Below, in pieces: positions 1-5,301 of a stretch of DNA of 5,301 bases; positions within the stretch are counted from its first letter, which is position 1, and each line of letters opens with the position of its first letter. The stretch is from Chlamydiia bacterium (GTDB taxonomy: Bacteria; Chlamydiota; Chlamydiia; Chlamydiales; FEN-1388). Where the stretch lies: assembly GCA_003170575.1 (NCBI GenBank), contig PMZB01000295.1:1-5301 (forward strand), read 5' to 3'. Position numbers and translations under genes: made by a program. The notes under the pieces were generated by a model. That model did no database searches. It was not told where the DNA came from and saw only the letters and a list, made by a program, of their open reading frames with translations.

Positions 1-486
1 CTCTACGAGTTCAATATTTATCTACAAGATAAAAAGAGATCGGTGTGTTCACAAGAAATTCGCCAGGCAACGACACTTGCTCAGCTTCAGGCTCTTGCGA
101 AATTCATATCAAATGATCAAGATCTAAGCAGATGTTATGATCTTCCAACCACTGTCAGTAAGCGAAAGGCAGAACTAGAAAAGAGCCTTGTAGAGGAAGT
201 TAAGACCCGCTTTGGGGATGTAGATATTACAGAGAAAGAATTGCTAAAAAGATTACCTAAAGACAGCTTGTTACGTATTTTTGCAGATAGGATTCCGACC
301 TTCATAAGGGGAATAAATGTGGAATTGGTGCTGGGCTTAGAGGGAAATAGCTCCAACTTTAAACAAGCACTGAGAAAGCTAGAACTTGGTGTGCACCCAG
401 ATAAAGTGGGAAATGAATACAGACAAGTAGCGACTAAGCTCTGGAAAGTGTTAGAACCGATTAGAGCATATGTTACTCCAGGCTAA
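1..486 (+). CDS. Helical-repeat protein with C-terminal J-domain-like segment (5' partial)
   Basis: I do not recognise a named family. The frame is open from base 1 to the TAA at 484-486, giving 161 residues in the window. A GTG at 43 could start a 147-residue protein, but its upstream region has only a weak AAAAAGAGAT purine stretch. The codons before it match the helix that precedes each repeat in the next gene (DKKRSVCSQEI here, DKIEELVPSEI there), so I infer that the true start lies left of the window. Counting from the GTG, residues 6-50 form one helical repeat unit (IRQATTLAQL). Residues 94-144 resemble a J-domain: helix II FKQALRKLELGV, the HPD tripeptide at 118-120, then helix III EYRQVATKLWKVL. 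In known J-proteins HPD stimulates the ATPase of an Hsp70 partner; whether this one does is inference. No signal peptide or membrane segment is visible. It may be a cytosolic or secreted co-chaperone, or a degenerate fold that only keeps the motif. Confidence 0.75.
   Translation, partial: LYEFNIYLQDKKRSVCSQEIRQATTLAQLQALAKFISNDQDLSRCYDLPTTVSKRKAELEKSLVEEVKTRFGDVDITEKELLKRLPKDSLLRIFADRIPTFIRGINVELVLGLEGNSSNFKQALRKLELGVHPDKVGNEYRQVATKLWKVLEPIRAYVTPG
322..474 (+). other. J-domain-like segment with HPD motif
   Basis: Seen in the translation: a short VLGL turn, an amphipathic basic helix (FKQALRKLELGV), HPDK (HPD codons at 394-402), then a second helix (EYRQVATKLWKVLEPI). This order of helix II, HPD loop and helix III matches the core of J-domains of the DnaJ family. 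Helix I is short or degenerate and there is no Gly/Phe region or zinc finger, so it would be a type III (J-domain only) protein. The J segment is at the C-terminus rather than the usual N-terminus. This rests on motif reading, not on a profile search. Confidence 0.6.
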
Positions 487-489
487 AAC

Positions 490-521
490 AAAGTGAAGCT
501 CGATGCATTTTCCGCACTTTT
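490..521 (+). terminator. Weak candidate stem-loop after the first gene
   Basis: AAAGTG (490-495) can pair with CACTTT (515-520), and one further T follows. The loop is 19 bases and the stem only 6 bp, so this is a poor intrinsic terminator. It is listed because its position directly behind the stop codon fits a terminator. It may be chance. Confidence 0.2.
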
Positions 522-525
522 CTGG

Positions 526-554
526 TGGTGTAAAAGCCTAAATTTGGATATAAT
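526..554 (+). promoter_or_regulatory. Candidate sigma-70-type promoter for the 401-residue gene
   Basis: A perfect TATAAT lies at 549-554, about 45 bases before the start codon. The hexamer 17 bases upstream, TGGTGT at 526-531, is a poor match to TTGACA. The whole stretch from 540 to 587 is very A/T-rich, so TATAAT could arise by chance; an alternative -10-like TATAAC is at 569-574. The 112-base gap behind the first gene makes a separate promoter plausible. Confidence 0.35.
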
Positions 555-588
555 TTCTTTATATTGTCTATAACTATATTATTTTTTC

Positions 589-594
589 GGAGAG
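589..594 (+). promoter_or_regulatory. Ribosome binding site GGAGAG
   Basis: GGAGAG, within GGAGAGAGAT, ends four bases before the ATG at 599-601. It is the clear Shine-Dalgarno signal that supports this start for the 401-residue protein. Confidence 0.75.
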
Positions 595-598
595 AGAT

Positions 599-1804
599 AT
601 GTCAGAACACATTCAAGGAATGGACCATGCAAAGGGTTTTGTCGATGCATATTATTCAGCTGAAACAAAGGGCCAGTATGTTTGCTGTGAGAACGGTGTA
701 TACAGTGCATGCCAGAGAAAATCAGACTTAAGAACAAATGACATCGCCAAGCTCGCGTGCGTGGCTTTTGATCATAGTTCAAGCCTAAAAGATTTGGTGC
801 ATCTTTATGATGCGTTGGAGAACCATGTAAACAGGCTGGACCCGGCAGCAATACGATTCTTAAGAAAAATCCATTGTCCAGGAGTAACTTTCATAAGGAC
901 TCTTGTACTTCATATCCCCTTCACAGCGTCAGCTAGTATGCTATCAACGATGGAAAAGATTGAAGCAAGTATTTCTTATGAGACCCTAGAAAGCAGAGAT
1001 CCCTCTGATCAAGATCTTGAAGATTTTGACTTGGTGAAAAGATGGTATAAAACTCATAAAAAAGATACACCAGCCCAGACACTCATTGTATTTTCCGCTG
1101 TATGGACTAATATACAAAAGGCGAACACAATGCGGGAGCTTATTTCCTCAATAGGGGAGGTAACACGTTGTCCTATGCTAAAAATCAGGCAGAAGATTGT
1201 GCCAATTTTAAAGCAGAAGATTAAAGATGCTTCTCCTCAAATTGCTGAATTGAAAGCTAATGAGATTGGTAAAATGGCCGATTCTATAGAATTGCTTGAG
1301 GATGATTTTGTTGAAACGAGGATCGATCTGAGAAAGCAATTAAACCAAAGAATTGCTTCAGAGCCCACTTTGAGTGGAATAGTTAAGATCTATTCCGACG
1401 TGAAATTTAGTGCCAGGGAAGCACCATATATCAAGTCTTGTAAGGACAAGATTGAAGAGTTAGTGCCTTCTGAAATAGAGCGTGCCTCAAGTGTAGAAGA
1501 ACTGTGGAAGATAGAGGAATCCCTAGCGCAAGTGATCGTTGATTGTTGGGAAATGGGAGTGCGGTATCAAATATCGATTAGAGAAAAGATAAAAAAATTA
1601 ATTTCTTCGCAGGAAGATTTGACTAAATTGCTCTTGATTAGTGAAACGTTGAGATTATCAAAACCCAATTTTCAGCGTATGTTGAGTGATATTCGATCAT
1701 CAATTTTGGAGCAAGCAGAAAAAATAAAATCTTTGCCCTCCGATCCAGCAGAAACTCTAAAAAACTTAAAAGAATTACTTAGAAGGTTTTGCTCTCAACC
1801 TTAA
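599..1804 (+). CDS. Helical-repeat hypothetical protein, 401 residues
   Basis: I recognise no family. The ATG at 599 has a good GGAGAG site and the TAA is at 1802-1804, so the gene is complete. The product is predicted to be almost wholly alpha-helical, highly charged and soluble, without signal peptide or membrane helix. Residues 1-50 are a less regular N-terminal part with several cysteines (29, 30, 38). From about residue 57 the protein shows degenerate units that begin I/F-x-x-x-x-[ST]-[LVM]-x-x-L, continue into a second helix, and often carry a basic stretch such as IRQKI or IREKI. Clear unit starts are residues 172, 208, 252, 293, 335 and 376, a spacing of 36-44. Such two-helix tandem repeats commonly form solenoid scaffolds for protein contacts, but that role is inference. 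The upstream gene carries the same repeat and a similar TFIR-containing segment, so the two are probably related by duplication. It converges on dnaA. Confidence 0.85.
   Translation: MSEHIQGMDHAKGFVDAYYSAETKGQYVCCENGVYSACQRKSDLRTNDIAKLACVAFDHSSSLKDLVHLYDALENHVNRLDPAAIRFLRKIHCPGVTFIRTLVLHIPFTASASMLSTMEKIEASISYETLESRDPSDQDLEDFDLVKRWYKTHKKDTPAQTLIVFSAVWTNIQKANTMRELISSIGEVTRCPMLKIRQKIVPILKQKIKDASPQIAELKANEIGKMADSIELLEDDFVETRIDLRKQLNQRIASEPTLSGIVKIYSDVKFSAREAPYIKSCKDKIEELVPSEIERASSVEELWKIEESLAQVIVDCWEMGVRYQISIREKIKKLISSQEDLTKLLLISETLRLSKPNFQRMLSDIRSSILEQAEKIKSLPSDPAETLKNLKELLRRFCSQP
1112..1801 (+). repeat. Tandem degenerate ~41-residue helical protein repeats
   Basis: This is a repeat at protein level only; the DNA is not visibly repetitive. 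Units start IQKANTMREL (residue 172), IKDASPQIAEL (208), IASEPTLSGI (252), IERASSVEEL (293), ISSQEDLTKL (335) and IKSLPSDPAETL (376, cut short by the C-terminus). The second half of most units has a basic helix such as SCKDKIEEL or SIREKIKKL. One earlier unit is likely at residue 57 (FDHSSSLKDL). The first gene contains a matching unit, IRQATTLAQL. Confidence 0.6.
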
Positions 1805-1841
1805 CACCAATTGCCTTCTACCATCGGCCCAATGTTTCGAT

Positions 1842-3254
1842 TTAAAACAAATGGATCTCGATGGAGGAAATGCGGCTTCCTGCATCGCTCTGCGGGTCAG
1901 GAATCAGCTTTTCCACTTGGCGGATGGAAGACATCACGGTGGAGTGGTTTTTCTCGAAAACATCGCCGATCTTGATGAAGGGGAGTTTGAGATGTTTGCG
2001 AATCAGGTACATGGCAATTTGCCTGGGTCCTACGTACTCTCGATTTTGCGAGCGGCCAAGTAAGTCTTCCCGCTTGATTCCAAAGCTTTCTGCTGTCGCT
2101 TGAATGATCTTTTCTGGGGTAAGCGCTAGCTCAGTCTCCCGTTCGATAAGATCCGAGAGCATGTCTTGCATAGCTCCCACAGTCATGGTTGCAGATGGGC
2201 CTAGAGCTCTATTTTTGGCCATTCTCCATCGCAGCATAAGTGCTTCAAGAGCTTGGGTGCAGGCTTTTGGTGAAGAATGAAATAAATCAGATAAAGCACT
2301 GATTATGCGTTGTGGAAGCAGAAACGAAAGAATAGAACTTTTTTTCTCAAGAAGGGATGGAAAGCTCTTTCTTGGCAATGAGGAAAGAGGAAGAACCACG
2401 CCCCATTCAAACCGGCTGACAAGCCGAGGTTCAATAAACTGAAGCTGTTGGGGGAAGCAATTGGCTGCAAGAAGAATATGCTTTCCTGCAACATGCAGTG
2501 TGTTAAAGGTGTGGAAAAGCTCTTCTTGGGTCGTGATTTTTCGTGAGAAAAGGTGCACATCATCAAGGATCATCACGTCAGCTGTTCTCCACAGCTTTCT
2601 AAAAGCAGACATCTCCCCTGAGCGAATAGAGCGGACAACATGTTCGGTGAAAAGTTCAGAGCGGGCCATCACCACGTTCAATCCAGCTTGTCGCAGCCTA
2701 TGAGCAGTAGCTGTGAGTAAATGTGTTTTGCCTGAACCAGTTGGACCACAGATATAGATTGGATTGGGAGGAGGCGTTTTTAAGGGATTTTCCTGTGCAG
2801 ATACGAGCGGGGAGAGCTTTTTAAAGCGCTCTGAAGTTACGTGTGTACAGAGCTCTTTAAGCAGGCGTACAACAATCTCGTTATCTACTTGGCTTATAAA
2901 GTGTTCAAACGTACAGAAAGGGTCAAGTTCAGGAAAGTGAAGAGCTGTTTCTGGGGTTTGTGTCTTTGGGGGCTGCACTTTAGGCGGGGCTTTTTTCCCA
3001 CTTGTTTCTACAATCACTTTGATTGGCGTGCCGACAGGATCTGTAAACGTCTGTAAGCGCGGGCGGAGATGTTCCTCAAACCAGAGCGCTTGAAACGAAT
3101 CCTTTACTTCTACATACAATTTCTGGTTGATTCCTTGTCGGACAACAAGGCTTCGCACCCATTTGTCAACCGTTTCTTTGCCTAACTCTTGATCAAGCCT
3201 TTCCAGAAAGGCGTGCCAGCAGGAAATTATCCCTGTACCTGCCTGATCAACCAT
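1842..3254 (-). CDS. dnaA: Chromosomal replication initiator DnaA (divergent chlamydial paralogue)
   Basis: DnaA binds origin boxes, oligomerises in its ATP form and opens the duplex. All four domains are visible in 470 residues: domain I at about 11-82, a Pro/Lys-rich linker at 84-108, the AAA+ core at about 110-345, and DNA-binding domain IV at about 375-470. Walker A is GPTGSGKT (170-177, Lys176), Walker B is VMILDD (227-232), and the arginine finger is Arg281 in SRFEWG. Sensor I reads LLAANC (261-266) where most DnaA have LTSDR. The usual sensor II arginine (VRELEGAL in canonical proteins) aligns with Thr333 in CTQALEAL. Domain IV has GRSQNREYVGPRQIAMYL (400-417) and the signature NHSTV (436-440), where the Asp of DH[ST]TV is Asn. 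It fits the DnaA paralogue found beside yidC in Chlamydia (called dnaA1 in C. trachomatis, from memory); a second, canonical dnaA would be expected elsewhere. The start is fixed by a strong GGAGG site. It is the downstream gene of the yidC operon. Confidence 0.96.
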   Translation of the reverse strand: MVDQAGTGIISCWHAFLERLDQELGKETVDKWVRSLVVRQGINQKLYVEVKDSFQALWFEEHLRPRLQTFTDPVGTPIKVIVETSGKKAPPKVQPPKTQTPETALHFPELDPFCTFEHFISQVDNEIVVRLLKELCTHVTSERFKKLSPLVSAQENPLKTPPPNPIYICGPTGSGKTHLLTATAHRLRQAGLNVVMARSELFTEHVVRSIRSGEMSAFRKLWRTADVMILDDVHLFSRKITTQEELFHTFNTLHVAGKHILLAANCFPQQLQFIEPRLVSRFEWGVVLPLSSLPRKSFPSLLEKKSSILSFLLPQRIISALSDLFHSSPKACTQALEALMLRWRMAKNRALGPSATMTVGAMQDMLSDLIERETELALTPEKIIQATAESFGIKREDLLGRSQNREYVGPRQIAMYLIRKHLKLPFIKIGDVFEKNHSTVMSSIRQVEKLIPDPQSDAGSRISSIEIHLF

Positions 3255-3257
3255 GCT

Positions 3258-3263
3258 CCCTCC
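3258..3263 (-). promoter_or_regulatory. Strong ribosome binding site of dnaA
   Basis: On the minus strand the site reads GGAGGG, followed by AGC and the ATG at 3254. It sits in the 12-base gap behind the yidC stop codon (3267-3269). It is a near-perfect anti-16S match and allows efficient initiation directly after yidC translation ends. Confidence 0.85.
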
Positions 3264-3266
3264 AAC

Positions 3267-5090
3267 TCATCGTGGAACTGGTAATGACGCTTTTGTCATT
3301 TTTCTATTTGTCCACCACTGTTGCAAGATACCAAGAAGCATCGAAGAGATCCAGTAAATGTTAAGTCCAGAGGGGAATTGATAAAAGAGCACTGTCATGA
3401 CAACGGTCATTATATTACCCACAGCGCGCTGCTGTCTTTGTTGATCCGTCCATTGCTTCTGATCTTTGGGTAGATTGCCGGAAAGCGATTGTTGCCACCA
3501 CATGGTAGCGCCAAGAAGTATGGGGAGCAGATGCAGCTGGCTGCCAATAAGGAAGAAGGAGAAATGCCAGTCTAAAACCACATCTGGGGCAGAAAGATCC
3601 GTAATCCATCCGGGTATGAAGGGGGCGCCTCGCAACTCAAATGTTGTTTTTAAGAGGTCAAACATACCAATAAGAAAAGGCATCTGGATAATGAGCGGGA
3701 GGCAGCCTGAAAAAGGATTTACTTTCTTTTCTCGATAGAGCGCCATAAGCTCAGCTTGGGCTTTAGAAGGCTCTTTTTTGTATTTTTCCTGAATAGCCTT
3801 AATAAGAGGAGAGATCTCTTGCATGGATCGCATGGAGCGCATGGACCACTGATTCAGCGGGTACATTAAGATGCGAAGAACAACTGTTGTCAGGATGATA
3901 GAAAGGCCCCAGGAATGTGTCAGGGAATGAAGTGCATTCATGATAATGAACAGAAACTTCGCAAAGGGTTCTGAGATAAAAGCAAAAAACCCGTGGAAGG
4001 TCTGGCATGCAACATAGTTTGTGGGCTTCTCATACACTTTCAGGGAGTTTGCATCGATTGTTTTCAGGACAGACTCGGCAAAAGGCCCAGCAAACATGCG
4101 CATCTGCATCTTGGGGGCGGTTGGCGGGTAGGGAAGAAAAGCATCATATCCTGGTGTTGTAGCAGCTGAGACTATGCCATGATCAACTCGCGTTATTCTT
4201 GAAGGAAGATCCTCCACTTTTGTAAAAGTCATTCCAGGGGAAATATCCTTTAATGGGTCCAGAATAATCCCAAAAAACCCATTTGAGTTGCATATCCAGT
4301 CAGGAAGGGTGGTTTGACTTCGAAAAGTTGTTTTTGGCAGATCGATTCGTTCAACAGTTCCCTTATCCCCGCGAACAACTCTATATTTAAGCGTGGCTCC
4401 GCTTGCTCCTGAAATCCATTCTATTTCGGGAACTCCACTTGAAATTTCAATGCCTTTTCTCTCTCCATCTATTGCGATTTCTACATCAAAACAGTAGGGA
4501 AAATCATTGACATCCTTTGGGAAGGAGATTTTTTTCTGAATATGACGACGAGCCTGTTTTGCTTCCAAAACAATTTCCGTTGGGGAAAAAGAGACAACAT
4601 GGAAGGGAAGGGATGAAAATTCTTTGTATTCTGAGGTGAGAGCCAGCGCTGCAAGGCCAGGCTGTTCTTCATCAGATCGCCGAAGAAGGGGGTAATATCC
4701 TCCTACTGTTTGCTTCTTAATAACTCCTGTGGATTCATGGGCTTGGACCAAGGGGAAGCGGTTTGCTTCAGGACACTGTTCTGCAAGCTTTTTATCAGTC
4801 TCAACGGGGAGAACCACACTGTGCGGAAAGAGAGGGCCTTTGAAGGGGAGGTTGATTTCAACAATGGATCCGCCCTTAGAAGAAAACACAAGCTGTTGAT
4901 ACTCGTTTTCTAAAACATAGTACTCTGTGGAATTTTCTTTTGGCGGCGGCACTGGTTCAGCAGCAGGGGAGATTTCTTCTTTTACTTCTTTTGGCGGGCA
5001 AGGCTTTGGCAGAGACGGGGTAAACCATGAGTTCACGACCATGAGGGCCATACTCAAAGCGAACACAAAAAAAAGAGTTCTTTTATCCAT
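3267..5090 (-). CDS. yidC: Membrane protein insertase YidC/Oxa1
   Basis: YidC inserts and folds inner-membrane proteins, alone or with SecYEG. The 607-residue product has the Gram-negative layout. An N-terminal anchor helix lies at 5-23, followed by a Pro/Glu-rich linker (24-55) and a large periplasmic beta domain (about 56-360, with SKGGSI at 71-76). The insertase core occupies about 366-600. Core landmarks are Arg406 in VVLRILMYPL (equivalent of the E. coli groove arginine), the cytoplasmic helical hairpin at 414-455 ending LYREKKVNPFSGCLP, the conserved FELRGAPF (484-491), and FPSGLNIYW (572-580) of the last helices. The C-terminal tail is short and basic. It is somewhat longer than E. coli YidC (548 residues), mostly outside the core. 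The start is chosen because MDKRTLFFVFAL is a typical YidC N-terminus, although no good Shine-Dalgarno precedes it (ACAACTCTCT then ATG). The gene is first of two in a yidC-dnaA unit. Nothing in it looks broken. Confidence 0.97.
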   Translation of the reverse strand: MDKRTLFFVFALSMALMVVNSWFTPSLPKPCPPKEVKEEISPAAEPVPPPKENSTEYYVLENEYQQLVFSSKGGSIVEINLPFKGPLFPHSVVLPVETDKKLAEQCPEANRFPLVQAHESTGVIKKQTVGGYYPLLRRSDEEQPGLAALALTSEYKEFSSLPFHVVSFSPTEIVLEAKQARRHIQKKISFPKDVNDFPYCFDVEIAIDGERKGIEISSGVPEIEWISGASGATLKYRVVRGDKGTVERIDLPKTTFRSQTTLPDWICNSNGFFGIILDPLKDISPGMTFTKVEDLPSRITRVDHGIVSAATTPGYDAFLPYPPTAPKMQMRMFAGPFAESVLKTIDANSLKVYEKPTNYVACQTFHGFFAFISEPFAKFLFIIMNALHSLTHSWGLSIILTTVVLRILMYPLNQWSMRSMRSMQEISPLIKAIQEKYKKEPSKAQAELMALYREKKVNPFSGCLPLIIQMPFLIGMFDLLKTTFELRGAPFIPGWITDLSAPDVVLDWHFSFFLIGSQLHLLPILLGATMWWQQSLSGNLPKDQKQWTDQQRQQRAVGNIMTVVMTVLFYQFPSGLNIYWISSMLLGILQQWWTNRKMTKASLPVPR

Positions 5091-5159
5091 AGAGAGTTGT
5101 TATCTCGTATTTTAAAAATGATTGCGTATAAGGGTACCAGGAATCCTCATATAGGACAA
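5091..5159 (-). promoter_or_regulatory. yidC leader region with weak promoter candidates
   Basis: These 69 bases separate the yidC start from the long stem-loop. On the minus strand, possible -10 elements are TTATAC (5131-5126) and TAAAAT (5114-5109). TTGTCC (5159-5154) resembles a -35 box but is 22 bases from TTATAC, too far for a standard promoter. I therefore cannot name the promoter. A start point upstream of 5211 would put the stem-loop in the yidC leader RNA. Confidence 0.25.
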
Positions 5160-5211
5160 CTATACACATACCCACTCCCTCCGCTTTGCATCGGAGTGGG
5201 TATGTGTATAG
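5160..5211. repeat. Perfect 19-bp inverted repeat (stem-loop) upstream of yidC
   Basis: The arm CTATACACATACCCACTCC (5160-5178) is the exact reverse complement of 5193-5211, around a 14-base loop (5179-5192). The pairing is flawless for 19 bp with 9 G/C pairs, so RNA or single-stranded DNA from either strand would fold strongly. The left arm has no G and the right arm no C. No T-run follows on either side, so it is not a canonical intrinsic terminator. It could still end transcription of a gene to the right of the window, act in the yidC leader, be a protein-binding palindrome, or be a small palindromic repeat. A slipped CTCCG/CGGAG pairing (5179-5183 with 5192-5196) is a minor alternative. 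Confidence 0.9.
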
Positions 5212-5301
5212 GGACTGGTGCATGATAATGTTTTCACAGACATGCACAGGAAAGCTATCTACAACATAATAGGAGAGCTTTTTAATACATATTTTCTATT
5301 G
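5212..5301. other. Non-coding end of window with a 7-bp inverted repeat
   Basis: I see no gene in these 90 bases. GTGCATG (5218-5224) is matched by CATGCAC (5241-5247) across 16 bases, a possible operator or chance. AAAGCT (5251-5256) could pair with AGCTTT (5276-5281), followed by more T residues, resembling a weak plus-strand terminator, but no plus-strand gene ends here. On the minus strand one frame runs open from the right edge to a TAG at 5259-5261 (last residues KSSPIML). This could be the end of a neighbour gene but is too short to support. Confidence 0.4.

Noticed and set aside
114..125. 12-base identity TGATCAAGATCT with 1006-1017 in the next gene
   Set aside because: Both encode part of a DQDL motif, but the flanks differ and the match is too short to show a DNA repeat; it is at most a trace of the shared protein ancestry.
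579..851. 90-residue minus-strand reading frame
   Set aside because: It lies over the start of the 401-residue gene, which has a clear ribosome binding site and repeat structure; the reverse frame shows no recognisable domain.
1805..1841. Possible bidirectional terminator between the convergent genes
   Set aside because: Only ATTG...CAAT with a couple of extra, bulged pairs is present and no T-run; not convincing as a stem-loop.
1851..3056. Several plus-strand reading frames of 70-80 residues
   Set aside because: They are shadows opposite dnaA, whose motifs are unambiguous; none has its own domain signal.
5083..5091. TTATCCATA, one mismatch from the DnaA box TTATCCACA
   Set aside because: It overlaps the yidC start and is produced by the codons ATG GAT AAA on the other strand; no second box is nearby, so an origin is not supported.
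5150..5215. GGAC near both sides of the long stem-loop as a target-site duplication
   Set aside because: The copies are not at equal distance from the arm ends and are only four bases, so insertion of a mobile element is not demonstrated.
5251..5283. AAAGCT...AGCTTTTT as a plus-strand terminator
   Set aside because: The stem is 6 bp with a 19-base loop and there is no plus-strand gene in front of it within the window.

Overview
The window most likely comes from a member of the Chlamydiae, probably an environmental 'Chlamydia-like' lineage. The main evidence is the right half: a yidC gene followed 12 bases later by a divergent dnaA on the same (minus) strand. The encoded DnaA closely resembles, as far as I remember that sequence, the unusual DnaA paralogue that lies next to yidC in Chlamydia trachomatis (e.g. 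the stretches VDKWVRSL, KDSFQALWFEEHLRP, SELFTEH, IRSGEM and GRSQNREYV). The left half holds two genes with no recognised family name, as expected for a lineage-variable segment.

Layout. (1) Positions 1-486, plus strand: the 3' part of an alpha-helical protein ending in a divergent J-domain-like segment with an HPD motif. The frame is open to the window edge. (2) 487-598: a short AT-rich gap with a candidate promoter and a clear ribosome binding site. (3) 599-1804, plus strand: a complete 401-residue helical protein built largely of degenerate ~41-residue repeats. The same repeat pattern is in the preceding gene, so the two look like relatives. (4) 1805-1841: a 37-base convergent junction without a clear terminator. 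(5) 1842-3254, minus strand: dnaA, the AAA+ replication initiator, with intact Walker motifs but altered sensor I and sensor II. (6) 3267-5090, minus strand: yidC, the membrane protein insertase. (7) 5091-5301: non-coding as far as visible, dominated by a perfect 19-bp stem-loop at 5160-5211 and a second, smaller inverted repeat.

How the genes relate. yidC and dnaA are almost certainly one transcription unit running right to left, with dnaA translated from a strong GGAGG site placed immediately after the yidC stop. They are housekeeping genes for membrane biogenesis and chromosome replication. The two left-hand genes converge on them and are visibly more A/T-rich. Their function is unknown; the J-like segment suggests a possible link to an Hsp70 (DnaK) chaperone, but this is inference only. 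No RNA genes, CRISPR arrays or intact mobile elements were seen. The most unusual non-coding structure is the stem-loop upstream of yidC. The most unusual protein features are the shared helical repeats plus J-like end, and the non-canonical sensors of DnaA.
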